Source: Kordia sp. (GTDB lineage: Bacteria > Bacteroidota > Bacteroidia > Flavobacteriales > Flavobacteriaceae). From it: a stretch of DNA of 64,000 bases. Below, piece after piece: positions 45,237 through 54,376 of this stretch. The stretch lies in the NCBI RefSeq assembly GCF_022447245.1, contig NZ_JAKVBC010000020.1:24908-88907 (forward strand). Direction: 5' to 3'. Numbering within the stretch: the first letter of the stretch is position 1; each line of letters begins with the position of its first letter. The translations under genes were made by a program, and so were the position numbers. The notes under the pieces were generated by a model that ran no database searches, had not been told where the DNA came from, and saw nothing but the letters and a program-made list of their open reading frames with translations.

Positions 45237-46343
45237 TTAATTTAGAATTTTTTTAAGATCATTTGTTATCTGTTCTGCGGTTAATTCAGCACCAGATTCA
45301 TTGAAGTGAAAATCATCGTAGAAAGACTCCGTTGTTTTAGGGAGTTCTAAGTCGATGTAAGGAATGTTTTCTTGCGCGCATACCATTCGTAAGCGTTCAT
45401 TAAACTTGTTCATTCCTCCGTATAAAGCCATTGTACTGTAAAAAGCTTCGTTGTTTTGAAAACCACTAGTCAACATTATTTCTTCGTATTGTGGTTCTAA
45501 TCTAGGTTTCCACATAGTTGCTTGCGAAACAAATACCAAACGTATATTTTTTTCTTTTGCTTGCTGAATTAAGTCTCTGATATTTTCTTCATAGCGTGTT
45601 AAACCTGTTGTCAAATCTGGTAATTCGTCAAGAATTTTAGACTTTTTTCGCAAGGCTCTGATATCTAAAACTGTTTGGGTTAAATGATTTTTATGGTTGA
45701 AATAGAATTTAATATTCTTCTTCGCTCTAGAAGCTAATTTGTATAACGTTAATTTTTTGTACCAAGGCAAATAATCATCTGGAATGTGTTGAAATGCAAA
45801 TTTTTTGAGCTTTAATTCAGGTAGATTTAAATAGAGATCAGAAGAAATTAAATAGGCTACTAAATCATTCACACCTTGCATGATGATCACTGTTTTTGTG
45901 TCCGCTAATTCAGGTTTTTTTAGCATTTCTTCTAATTGAAATACATGGTGATTGCTATTATTTCCTGGTCTCCCAAAATTTCCAACCCAATATTGATTCC
46001 CTAACTTTTTCTCAATCAAAGCAGCCCAAGTTTTTTCTTGTGTCAATGCAAAACATGCAGCGGTACTTCCTCCAAAAACCATGATTTTGTGTGCAGCATT
46101 TTTATAATCTGAAATAGAACGCGCGCCTAATTCGTCAAAAGAAACTTCTGAATCTTGGTGAATTCCAATGATTTCGTCTGTATTAATTTCCCAAACAAAT
46201 CCAGAGTTTGGTGTGTTGACATAATAATCGGTTGGGAAAACTTGAATAAGCGAAAGTATAATTTCAACAATAATCAATAATACAAGTGTGACTATTCCTG
46301 AAAAGGCTAATTTTTTAAGAAATCGTTTTGATAAAAGTTTCAT
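45237..46343 (-). CDS. Membrane-anchored SGNH/GDSL-like protein (6 of 6)
   Basis: 368 residues with an N-terminal membrane helix (about 12-32). Block I is F-G-G-S-T-A-A-C-F-A, block II N-F-G-R-P-G-N-N, block III M-Q-G-V-N-D-L, and block V D-D-F-H-F-N-E-S-G. Catalytic Ser, Asn, Asp and His are present. Block I (G-G-S-T) is like that of copy 2, while copies 1, 3, 4 and 5 have G-D-S. It stands alone, 60 bases from the DUF3592 pseudogene. Confidence 0.82.
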   Translation of the reverse strand: MKLLSKRFLKKLAFSGIVTLVLLIIVEIILSLIQVFPTDYYVNTPNSGFVWEINTDEIIGIHQDSEVSFDELGARSISDYKNAAHKIMVFGGSTAACFALTQEKTWAALIEKKLGNQYWVGNFGRPGNNSNHHVFQLEEMLKKPELADTKTVIIMQGVNDLVAYLISSDLYLNLPELKLKKFAFQHIPDDYLPWYKKLTLYKLASRAKKNIKFYFNHKNHLTQTVLDIRALRKKSKILDELPDLTTGLTRYEENIRDLIQQAKEKNIRLVFVSQATMWKPRLEPQYEEIMLTSGFQNNEAFYSTMALYGGMNKFNERLRMVCAQENIPYIDLELPKTTESFYDDFHFNESGAELTAEQITNDLKKILN

Positions 46344-46404
46344 GTATTACAAATTTTTTAAAATATTTTAGAAAGATACTAATGTAAAATGACTTTTAAA
46401 TTAT

Positions 46405-47208
46405 TTAATCAAAATCTATGTCCCAATGATTTCTTAGTGAGTGCAGTTTTGGGACAACGCATGACTTTTTATCATCTTCTGGCGATATAAAAATTGGAAT
46501 TAAATCTCCTTTTTTATGATCACTTTGAATCGGGAATTTAGAGGTGAGCGACTCTCCAATAATTTTGTTTCCTTTTTGAGTTTCGTATTCATAATGGACT
46601 AAGGTTCCTTGTCCTATTTTGGTTATAGGTAATCCAGATTTAGGAATCATGGAAACTATTTTTCCTTATGAAACATTCCCAAATTTATACAGTTCAAGTT
46701 CCTTTTTTAACTTCAAAATCGCATATATTAAAAAAGGCAATCCTATCAGTAAAAGAGATAGTGGAATAAGTAAGAAGAGCCAAATGGGAAAATTATAAGG
46801 CTTTAAATCTTTTATGATGGAACTTCCGTTAAATGTTTTAATCGCAATACTTTTTCCGATATGTAATTTTGCGATTCTTCTTTCTTCTAAAACTTTATAT
46901 TTTGCTGTAGTTTTTGTGCCATTTATATCATATTTATAGCTTATAATAGTTGGATGTATACCATTAATAGTAATGTTGTGTTTCAATGGCAACAATCATG
47001 GCGGTATGTTCTTTCCCTTTTTCATTAATTAAATCATAATCAACTTTTGGGTACATCATTGTCATACGAAGAAAATACTATTGATAAAATAATAGTAATA
47101 AATAGTGGCAATATTGTAAACATAAAGCCAAAAAACATGGAAAGTGGCCTCTTTTTTTATGATAGAAAAAATCGTTGAAAATTTTACTTTTCTTGGTAAA
47201 CTATTCAT
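46405..47208 (-). pseudogene. DUF3592-type membrane protein, stop plus frameshifts
   Basis: From ATG 47208 the frame gives M-N-S-L-P-R-K-V-K-F, then a helix in another frame (M-F-F-G-F-M-F-T-I-L-P-L-F-I), then D-Y-D-L-I-N-E-K-G-K-E-H-T-A after a further shift, then the open part I-T-I-N-G-I-H-P-T-I-I-S-Y-K-Y. A second helix pair follows, and an in-frame TAA (46666-46668) sits in F-G-N-V-S-x-G-K-I-V. The frame stays open to 46405. The layout (helix, extracytoplasmic beta domain, helix, beta domain) is that of DUF3592 proteins. At least three shifts and one stop are needed. Confidence 0.65.
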
Positions 47209-47227
47209 TGTGTTTAATATGTTTTAT

Positions 47228-47977
47228 TTAACTCTTAAAGACATACCAAGAAAAAGGCGAATCTTTTTTACCTAAAATTTTATGGATGATGTTCTTTTTG
47301 TATGCATACCAAACCTCAAAATCACGCACAGTTTTTTCGTCATGATGATGATAGTGTGGCGTCATTTCTGGAACACCAAGCTCGGTATAATAGTTTTTTG
47401 TACGTTCTTTCGCAGCAGCAATTTCTTCCATTTTATAAAATGGACTATCAATGATATGGATCTCTCCATTTTCCGTTAAAAATGTCTTTAAAAGCGAAAG
47501 TAAACCTTCAAAATCCTGAAAATATTGAATGGCGCCATTAAGTGTGATGATATCAAACAAGGTTTCACATTTCTTAGAAATTTTAAAAATATCTGCATAC
47601 ACAAAGTGTAGATTTTTCTTTTTGAAGATACGTGCTGCTTGTTCTAGTTCTTCACGATTTACATCCAAACCAACTACTTGATTCTCTGTTGAAACTTCTG
47701 CAATTTTATTAGAAAACCAACCATTTCCACAACCAATTGTTAATATATGTTGCGGATGCTTCTTCTTTGCAACATGTGTCAAAAAACGTTCTGTGGATTT
47801 AATCCGATATGGCCACTCATCTTTGGGTAAATAGGGTAGCTTACGGACTTCTGTATCCGATAGAACTCGATTTTCTTTTTCACGTATAGCAAGATAATGT
47901 TTAGAAAAGCTAGGATCTTCAGGAGTTAAATAATATACATTTTGTTGTTGGGTAATACGACTAAAATCTAATTTCAT
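47228..47977 (-). CDS. Class I SAM-dependent methyltransferase
   Basis: 249 residues. Motif I is I-L-T-I-G-C-G-N-G-W-F-S (about 77-88), with G-L-D-V-N-R-E-E (motif II acidic end) and F-D-I-I-T-L-N-G-A-I-Q-Y-F. It is a soluble Methyltransf_11/25-type enzyme. Its start overlaps the stop of the radical SAM gene 47974 by four bases, so the two are translated together, and the same pairing recurs at 49485/50263. This repeated linkage suggests that each methyltransferase acts on the product of its radical SAM partner. Confidence 0.82.
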   Translation of the reverse strand: MKLDFSRITQQQNVYYLTPEDPSFSKHYLAIREKENRVLSDTEVRKLPYLPKDEWPYRIKSTERFLTHVAKKKHPQHILTIGCGNGWFSNKIAEVSTENQVVGLDVNREELEQAARIFKKKNLHFVYADIFKISKKCETLFDIITLNGAIQYFQDFEGLLSLLKTFLTENGEIHIIDSPFYKMEEIAAAKERTKNYYTELGVPEMTPHYHHHDEKTVRDFEVWYAYKKNIIHKILGKKDSPFSWYVFKS

Positions 47978-49359
47978 TTATAAAGTTTCATGGCAGTTTG
48001 CGCTAGTAAGGATTTCGTTTTTAACTTCACAGAAGTGAGTAAACTTCGATTTTTTCCTTTTAGCTGTTCTTTATTATAATTGACTTCATTTACGATTCGG
48101 CGAACGGCAAAATCGTAAAATTTTCGTGAATATGTACGTTTAAAATCTATTTGTCTGTCGGTAGATGTATTCCATTCAGGTTGAACAGTTATTTTATCTT
48201 CAATTTCATTATATAGCGATGTTCCTTTAATAGGATATGCAACCGTAATGGTAAAATGTGTTGGATTGGCAGCTTTTAAGTAATCAATTGTTTCATTAAT
48301 GTCTTGTTCATCTTCGCCAGGATATCCAACCATGATAAATGTTCCTGTTTCCATGCCAAGTGCGTTGGTTTTTTGAATAGCAGTTTTTACCACATCCACA
48401 TCCACACGACGATCCATAGCATCTATAATTTTTTGGGAACCACTTTCGGCACCAATCCAAATGCGAAAACAACCAGCTTCTTTAAGTAATTGTAAAATAT
48501 GATCGTTCAAACGTTCTGCACGCGTAATACATTCAAAAGGAATAATTGCGTCCTGTTTTATAACTTCTTCATGGAATTTTTCAATCCATTTGTGACTTAC
48601 GCTAAATACATCATCAACAAACCAAATACTATCGGGTTGATATGTTTCTTTCAACATTTTCAATTCAGTAGCTACCATATCTGCAGGTCTTCTGCGATAA
48701 CTCTGCCCATAAACCGCAGTACTACACCATTTACAGGTATACGGACAACCACGTTGTGTACTCACAGTCATGGAACTTTGTCCATGATGTGTCTTCCAAG
48801 CATTTAAATATTTTTCTACAGGAATTGCAGCTCTGTTAGGCAATGGTAATTCCTTTAAACTCTTCATACGCATACGCGCAGGCGTTTTTACAACTTCATC
48901 ATTTTCTATGTATGCAATTCCATGAATTTCACTATAATCAGCATCTGAAATTATAGCTTGATATAGTTCTAATGTTGTTTGCTCACCTTCACCGATAATT
49001 AAAAAATCAGCGCCAGTTTTGAGGTAATTTTCACAATTATAGGTAATATCTGGACCGCCTAAAATAATTTTTGGAAAACCATAGCTAGCATCATTTTTTA
49101 AGAGTTGTATCAAAGAAATTACATTAATTTTAGTCATTAAATTGGTGTAAATGGCAATGACTTTTGGTTGCTTTTCTTCGATAAACTTTAATTGTTCTTC
49201 TTTAGAATAAAACGTAGAATCATACACATGATTTTCTACCTTGTTTTCATTCAAATACGAAGAAATATACAACAAACCCAACGGAGCATACGGACGCATG
49301 ATACTTTGCTCTTTCTCATCTTCAAAAAGATAATATGTGTGTGTGAGAATGATACTCAT
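47974..49359 (-). CDS. B12-binding-type radical SAM protein 3
   Basis: 461 residues from the ATG at 49359 (M-S-I-I-L-T-H-T-Y-Y); a longer reading from TTG 49404 adds 15 residues that look non-coding. The cobalamin-binding-type domain has A-P-L-G-L-L-Y-I-S-S-Y and I-I-L-G-G-P-D-I-T. The cluster motif is R-G-C-P-Y-T-C-K-W-C (about 198-207), with W-I-G-A-E-S-G-S and M-V-G-Y-P-G-E. It resembles protein 4 (50263) closely, including Y-G-x-x-Y after the Cys motif, so the two are paralogues. Confidence 0.86.
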   Translation of the reverse strand: MSIILTHTYYLFEDEKEQSIMRPYAPLGLLYISSYLNENKVENHVYDSTFYSKEEQLKFIEEKQPKVIAIYTNLMTKINVISLIQLLKNDASYGFPKIILGGPDITYNCENYLKTGADFLIIGEGEQTTLELYQAIISDADYSEIHGIAYIENDEVVKTPARMRMKSLKELPLPNRAAIPVEKYLNAWKTHHGQSSMTVSTQRGCPYTCKWCSTAVYGQSYRRRPADMVATELKMLKETYQPDSIWFVDDVFSVSHKWIEKFHEEVIKQDAIIPFECITRAERLNDHILQLLKEAGCFRIWIGAESGSQKIIDAMDRRVDVDVVKTAIQKTNALGMETGTFIMVGYPGEDEQDINETIDYLKAANPTHFTITVAYPIKGTSLYNEIEDKITVQPEWNTSTDRQIDFKRTYSRKFYDFAVRRIVNEVNYNKEQLKGKNRSLLTSVKLKTKSLLAQTAMKLYK

Positions 49360-49484
49360 TTTAGTGGGCTGCTGGTTGTTATTTGTCCAATCGTATAAAT
49401 ACAATACTGTAAATATAAAGATGTTTTATTGACTTCTAAAATGAGAAGTACAGTATATGCTTATTTAGAAAAGATAATAACAAG

Positions 49485-50270
49485 TTAACTTTTCTTTTCT
49501 AGGATAATTAAAAAATGATCGGCATATTTTGCTAAAGAAGCTCCTGTCAATAAAGCATCTAGACCTTTGAAAATGTTGATCATTGGAAACTTTGCTACAA
49601 ATGATTGTTCTAAATACGAAGGAGGAATAGTTACGCCTATAGGTTTTACTTTTGTGGTGTTGTAAAAATCGTTTGCTGCCGCAGAAATGTCTTGCGGATT
49701 GTAATACCAAGTTGGAACACCAACACCATCCACATTGGCAACAATGCTTTCAGTTGTATTTCTGCGAGTTGCTTTGGTTTTATCGCCTTTTAAATTGAAA
49801 TATAAACGTTCCCAAAGACAATTTTTAGGCATTAATACAATTGCCATTTTTCCATTTGGAACTAATAAATCTTCGGAAGTTTTAAAAAAAGTTTTGAGTT
49901 GTTCGTGTGACAAACAATTAATTCCACCAAAATCAGAAAAGATAAAATCGAATTTTTGATCAAAGGTATTTTTAGTAATGGCATTGATATCCTGAACTCG
50001 AAATTCTACATTTTTGGGATGCTGTTTTGCTTTGGCTACTTCAATCATTCCTTCCGAAATATCTGTAGCAATAACATCGTGGTCTAACTTCGCAAATTCA
50101 ATCGCATCTGCTCCAGTTCCACAATTCAATTCTAAAATAGACAGTTTTTTATCTTGTTGAATGATGGATTTGATATGTTTGAAAACTAACTTTCGTTGTG
50201 CTTTCCCTATGTTTGAATAGGTAAAAATATCATCATATTGTGGTGCGGCTATATCAAAATCGCTATGCAT
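49485..50270 (-). CDS. Class I SAM-dependent methyltransferase
   Basis: 261 residues from the ATG at 50270 (M-H-S-D-F-D-I-A-A-P-Q-Y-D), which overlaps the radical SAM stop by eight bases. Motif I is I-L-E-L-N-C-G-T-G-A-D-A, then A-T-D-I-S-E-G-M and F-I-F-S-D-F-G-G-I-N-C-L. The N-terminus A-P-Q-Y-D is typical of Methyltransf_11/25 enzymes. It is the second gene of the repeated radical SAM/methyltransferase arrangement. A longer start at 50324 would add 18 residues lying within the upstream gene and is rejected. Confidence 0.82.
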   Translation of the reverse strand: MHSDFDIAAPQYDDIFTYSNIGKAQRKLVFKHIKSIIQQDKKLSILELNCGTGADAIEFAKLDHDVIATDISEGMIEVAKAKQHPKNVEFRVQDINAITKNTFDQKFDFIFSDFGGINCLSHEQLKTFFKTSEDLLVPNGKMAIVLMPKNCLWERLYFNLKGDKTKATRRNTTESIVANVDGVGVPTWYYNPQDISAAANDFYNTTKVKPIGVTIPPSYLEQSFVAKFPMINIFKGLDALLTGASLAKYADHFLIILEKKS

Positions 50271-51726
50271 TGGTATTCTCCATATTTTTAAGTTGCATCT
50301 TATCAATAAAAGCAGAAGGCACATAATAGCCTAATAAAATCATTGAACGAAACTCTGATTTAGAAATTGAAAAAGGATTTTTAAAGAACTTTTTAAAGTT
50401 TTGATTGGCTTGACTTTTACGAAATTCCTTGTGAACGTAACGCTGTAATTTTCTATAGAATTGTGTATTATACGTTCCTTTAAACATCATGGCTAAGTCA
50501 TCAGAATCTGTCCAGTTTGCTTTTAACTTTAAATCATCTTTTACTTTATCGTAAAATTTAGTTCCTGGAAGAGGGTATGAAACTGAAACTCCAATATTGT
50601 CAGGAACCAATTCTTTAATCATGTCAATTGTCTTTTGAATATCTTCTTTGGTTTCTTCCAAATATCCAAATTGAATAAAGAAGGCAACACGTACATTTTT
50701 CTCTTTCAGTAAACGCGTAGCTTCATAAATTTGTTCTACTTTGGTCTCTTTGTCCATAGCATCCAAAATAGCTTGCGAACCACTTTCAGCACCAACCCAA
50801 ACTTCTTCTAATCCACTTTCTGCTAAAGCTTCAATTGTATCTTCTTTTAATAACAAGTCAACGCGACTTTGGATATAATACGAAATGGAAAGTTTTTCTT
50901 TTTTAAGTTCTGTATTAAAATTTTGAACCCAATTCGGCTTTAAGCCAAAAATATCATCACACATCCAAAAACGATTCACTCCATAAGTCTCACTCAAATA
51001 TTTAATGTGTTTGGTAATGTATTCAGGAGAATGTGAGTTGTAACGATTTCCATAAATTGGTTTAGCACACCAATTGCACTTAAACGGACAACCACGTGTC
51101 GTTGCCATATTTAATGTAAATTCATTTCCGCCAGCTTCCCAAATTTTTCGGTAAGGTTCTATATCAATTAAATCCCAAGCAGGTATTGGTAATTCGTCTA
51201 AATTACGCAATACAGGATGTTTTGGATTTTTGATAATTTCATCATCTTTTTCGAAAACCAATCCTTTGATTTGTGAGGTATCTTTTTCATTGGTCAATGC
51301 GTCAATCAATTCTTTTAAAGAAATTTCACCTTCACCTTGAATCACAAAATCAGCTCCTGCATTCAAATATTTTTCATAATGGTCGGTAGAGTCAGAACTG
51401 CAAACAACAATTTTACAATCTAAGTTTTTCGCAATTTTAATCATTTCAAAAGCGGCTTCACGCATCGTAGTTAAGCACATTTTTGTCAAATAATTAAACC
51501 CATCATCATACAATACAAATACCTTAGGTTTGTTTGCTTCCAAATACGGTCGTATGGTTTTAGGATCGTCTAATAAATTCGCATCAAATACGCCAACAGT
51601 ATATCCGTTTTCTCTTAAATAAGAGGCAGCATATAAGGTTCCTAAAGGCGGATACGGAGTTTGATTTTTCCATTGCTTGGCATCAAACTTATAGTAATAG
51701 GAATGTGAAAAAACAACATCAAGCAT
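50263..51726 (-). CDS. B12-binding-type radical SAM protein 4
   Basis: 487 residues. The N-terminus M-L-D-V-V-F-S-H-S-Y-Y-Y leads into a cobalamin-binding-type domain (P-P-L-G-T-L-Y-A-A-S-Y-L). The cluster motif is R-G-C-P-F-K-C-N-W-C (about 210-219), with W-V-G-A-E-S-G-S-Q-A-I-L-D and Y-P-L-P-G-T-K-F. It starts eight bases inside the end of the nucleotidyltransferase gene and ends overlapping the methyltransferase at 49485, giving a three-gene coupled unit. The reaction is unknown; methylation or carbon-carbon bond chemistry on a lipid or sugar is possible. Confidence 0.86.
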   Translation of the reverse strand: MLDVVFSHSYYYKFDAKQWKNQTPYPPLGTLYAASYLRENGYTVGVFDANLLDDPKTIRPYLEANKPKVFVLYDDGFNYLTKMCLTTMREAAFEMIKIAKNLDCKIVVCSSDSTDHYEKYLNAGADFVIQGEGEISLKELIDALTNEKDTSQIKGLVFEKDDEIIKNPKHPVLRNLDELPIPAWDLIDIEPYRKIWEAGGNEFTLNMATTRGCPFKCNWCAKPIYGNRYNSHSPEYITKHIKYLSETYGVNRFWMCDDIFGLKPNWVQNFNTELKKEKLSISYYIQSRVDLLLKEDTIEALAESGLEEVWVGAESGSQAILDAMDKETKVEQIYEATRLLKEKNVRVAFFIQFGYLEETKEDIQKTIDMIKELVPDNIGVSVSYPLPGTKFYDKVKDDLKLKANWTDSDDLAMMFKGTYNTQFYRKLQRYVHKEFRKSQANQNFKKFFKNPFSISKSEFRSMILLGYYVPSAFIDKMQLKNMENTNA

Positions 51727-52633
51727 GTTTTTCGGAATATTTTGGGTATTGTAAATCGTATTCTTCTATAACTTGGTTATAGCGTTCTTTTAAACGCGTT
51801 GTAACTTTGTTCTGGTAGTTTTGTGGATGGTGTTTTGATACATGTCTGGTAGACTTCATGGCTACATTAAAGTCTTCTTGTGCCAAATGGGTAAATTTTC
51901 GCTGCCACTTTTTGATTGTCAATTTTTGCAAATAACGATCTAACTTTAATCCAACAGACCCATCAAATACTTTTTGAATGAGTTTGGAAAACCAAGTTTT
52001 TTCAGTTTCTCTAATCGTGCTTGTTTTTGGAGTTGGTTTATTCGGAAAATAAGGTTTTGCCCAAGGATTTGCAGCTAAGAAATCTACAAATGTATCTTTT
52101 CCGTATAAAGGAATAAGTGTAGCAATTTCGGTAGCTGTAAACAAATTTTGCTCAGCAATTTCTAATTGATCTGAGCTAATAAAATAGTTGACACAAAAAT
52201 ATTTTTTAGAATTGAACAAGAATATCTTTTTGTACAAGACAAGTATTGTTCTAGCAATCCACAAACGTTTGGGTTTTGTAATGATAAAAAAGTCAAAATC
52301 GCCATCGTCATCATAATATCCTTTGGATAAAGCACCTGATAAACACACGCCTTTTACATAAGGGAATTTGGCTATTTTTCTAGAAACTTTAATCGCTTTT
52401 GGCATAATGTTTCTTGCCATTTCATTTCCTTTCAACCTGCGTTCTACACGATCAGGATTGTTGACATCAATATAAAAACCATCAAAATTAAAAATGATGC
52501 CTTTTTTCAATAGCAAATCAATTTCGCTATCAACTTCTTTTTGATCCGTATTTTCTGAAAATTGGAAAATTTCAGTTCTTGTCAACGGATATTTAAAGAG
52601 GGAAAAATATAATATGGTTTTTAAGGCACTCAC
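51719..52633 (-). CDS. Nucleotidyltransferase-fold protein with N-terminal winged-helix-like domain
   Basis: 304 residues. The N-terminal part (about 1-60) has the helix-turn-strand pattern of a winged helix. The nucleotidyltransferase core shows C-L-S-G-A-L-S-K-G-Y-Y and D-G-D-F-D-F-F-I-I-T (about 98-120), the G-S-x-G and D-x-D metal motif of pol-beta-type enzymes. The C-terminal third is helical and basic. It is the first gene of the run ending at 47228. It may adenylylate or otherwise activate the substrate of that pathway, but a regulatory role is equally possible. Confidence 0.75.
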   Translation of the reverse strand: MSALKTILYFSLFKYPLTRTEIFQFSENTDQKEVDSEIDLLLKKGIIFNFDGFYIDVNNPDRVERRLKGNEMARNIMPKAIKVSRKIAKFPYVKGVCLSGALSKGYYDDDGDFDFFIITKPKRLWIARTILVLYKKIFLFNSKKYFCVNYFISSDQLEIAEQNLFTATEIATLIPLYGKDTFVDFLAANPWAKPYFPNKPTPKTSTIRETEKTWFSKLIQKVFDGSVGLKLDRYLQKLTIKKWQRKFTHLAQEDFNVAMKSTRHVSKHHPQNYQNKVTTRLKERYNQVIEEYDLQYPKYSEKHA

Positions 52634-52816
52634 TAGGTTTTATTTTCAACTCAAATGTAGTTAAAATTATATACGAATTGGTACGTATGAACCATAAAAA
52701 ATAAAAGTGTTTTTATTTATGATGTTTCTTAATAAGTGTTAATTTTTAACTAAATATTGACTTTATTTTACAAGGTTTGTTACTTTTATAACAATCAATC
52801 AATCAAAAAGCGACTT

Positions 52817-53580
52817 ATGAAATCTCTCCTATGGTTATGTATAGGGTTTATGTGCGTTCACTTTTTTGGGTTTTCATAAGAAATCCCCAAAAGAATTAAA
52901 ATTATAAATAGCATACAAGGAGAAGCTCTTAAAATAGATGGTTTGCTAGATGATGCTAGTTGGGATAGTGTTGAATGGGCAAGTGACTTCATAGAAAATC
53001 GTCCTGATGAAAATACATCGCCAACCGATGCATTACGAATTTCTACAGATCTGCAGTATAGCAGCAGTTCTACTAAAATCCAATATGTAATACAATCGAA
53101 TAATAATGGAGCACCACGTTATATTTTTGAGAAAATTGACAATCAAACCTTGAGTGCAGCAATTCGTTTTAACTATACTATTAGTCTGAATTTATCGATT
53201 AATTATATTGGACAACCGTTTGTATCAGTTAGGAGTTGTAAGGATTTTGAATACGTAATCAATTCGATTGCTGTTAATTTATACAAACAATCTTATAGGT
53301 AACAAGCCAATTAAATTAGCTTTGGAGCAACTTCTAACTCCTACGCAATTGACAATGATACAGATGGCAATGTGGATTATTCTTCTGTGCATTTTTGTTC
53401 GAATTTGGTATTGTGTTGGAAATATATTTCTTCCTCAGAACTTTTCTTGGTGTGGTCACTATGCAAAACAGGTTATGAAAATTATAGAGATCATTTATTG
53501 CGGAGTTTGGATAATGAAATTTTAGGAAGACAACCAGAGAATATGTTTTGATGAAGTTTATGTATCGATTTGTACTTTGA
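52817..53580 (+). pseudogene. DUF5916 protein, internally deleted with TAA stops
   Basis: From the ATG at 52817 a signal peptide (W-L-C-I-G-F-M-C-V-H-F-F-G-F-S) is followed at once by TAA (52877-52879). The frame then gives the CBM9-like start of DUF5916: A-L-K-I-D-G-L-L-D-D-A-S-W-D and W-A-S-D-F-I-E-N-R-P-D-E-N. After about 75 codons it jumps to the C-terminal barrel (I-Q-Y-V-I-Q-S-N-N-N-G, L-S-A-A-I-R-F-N-Y-T-I), with TAA at 53300 and 53312, L-F-L-V-W-S, and a one-base shift before the final Y-R-F-V-L. DUF5916 proteins are normally above 700 residues; here about 250 codons remain. Confidence 0.8.
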
Positions 53581-53649
53581 TTTTTTATGATAATTTTCGG
53601 CACAAAATTTGATTGTGAGTATGCATCATTAACAATTAAAATCATTATA

Positions 53650-54168
53650 ATGAAAAAATTATTACTATTCCCAGTATTAAGTTTATTGCTATTTTCCTGT
53701 TCTTCAGATGACGACGCAGCTCCAATTGATCCTTTAATAGGAACTTGGCGTATGACAGCTTACGAAGTCGAAAATCAATATGATTTTAACGGCGATGGTA
53801 CTACAAGTAGAAATCTTATTACTGAAACGAATTGTTATCAAAACGAAACAATTCAAATCAACGCGGGCGGTGCTGCCATTGCAACTTCTAATTCCTATTT
53901 ATCTGTAATTGCCGAGCTGGTTGCGGGAACCACAGATGAATACACATATACTTTAAATTGTGAAATGGAAACAGATATTGTACCTTTAAACTGGACCTTA
54001 AATGGTTCAGCATTGTCCTTTCAAGAAGAAGATGGATTTACGGCTACAGGAACGTTAGACTCTAACAACCAGTTTACATTCATTATTCCAGAAGGATTTG
54101 AAATTTACACCGAAGGATTTAATGCTGTAACGGAAGAAGATATCAGAATCGTATATACAAAACAATAG
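53650..54168 (+). CDS. Lipocalin-like lipoprotein A
   Basis: 172 residues from the ATG at 53650 (M-K-K-L-L-L-F-P-V), which gives a proper lipoprotein signal with lipobox L-L-F-S-C-S-S; the longer frame from 53587 adds an unrelated stretch. The mature protein begins with an acidic linker and then L-I-G-T-W-R-M-T-A-Y-E-V, the lipocalin-like G-x-W motif, with a single later Cys pair (N-C-Y-Q-N, L-N-C-E-M). It is a tandem paralogue of 54377, and the two share N-C-Y-Q-N-E, E-E-D-G-F and V-P-E/I-P-E-G-F-E-I. It is predicted to sit in the outer membrane; its ligand is unknown. Confidence 0.8.
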   Translation: MKKLLLFPVLSLLLFSCSSDDDAAPIDPLIGTWRMTAYEVENQYDFNGDGTTSRNLITETNCYQNETIQINAGGAAIATSNSYLSVIAELVAGTTDEYTYTLNCEMETDIVPLNWTLNGSALSFQEEDGFTATGTLDSNNQFTFIIPEGFEIYTEGFNAVTEEDIRIVYTKQ

Positions 54169-54200
54169 CGAACAACATGGCCTGTAAAGCTTTATATCTG

Positions 54201-54235
54201 AAAAGCACTAAATATAATGTTTAGTGCTTTTTTAT
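54201..54235 (+). terminator. Intrinsic terminator after lipoprotein A
   Basis: A twelve-base stem (54201-54212 with 54220-54231) is followed by T. Confidence 0.8.
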
Positions 54236-54376
54236 TTCAGTATGCGTAAAGTGACTAAATCACGTTAAAAGTTTAACAAAACTGCACTAAAATTTTCCTA
54301 AATAGTTGAGTTTTTTGGGTCTTGTACCTATGTTTGAATAAACATAAACATTAATACCAATTAAAATCAATTATTT

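Noticed and set aside
53268..53525. 85-residue plus-strand ORF
   Set aside because: Out-of-frame shadow of the DUF5916 remnant.
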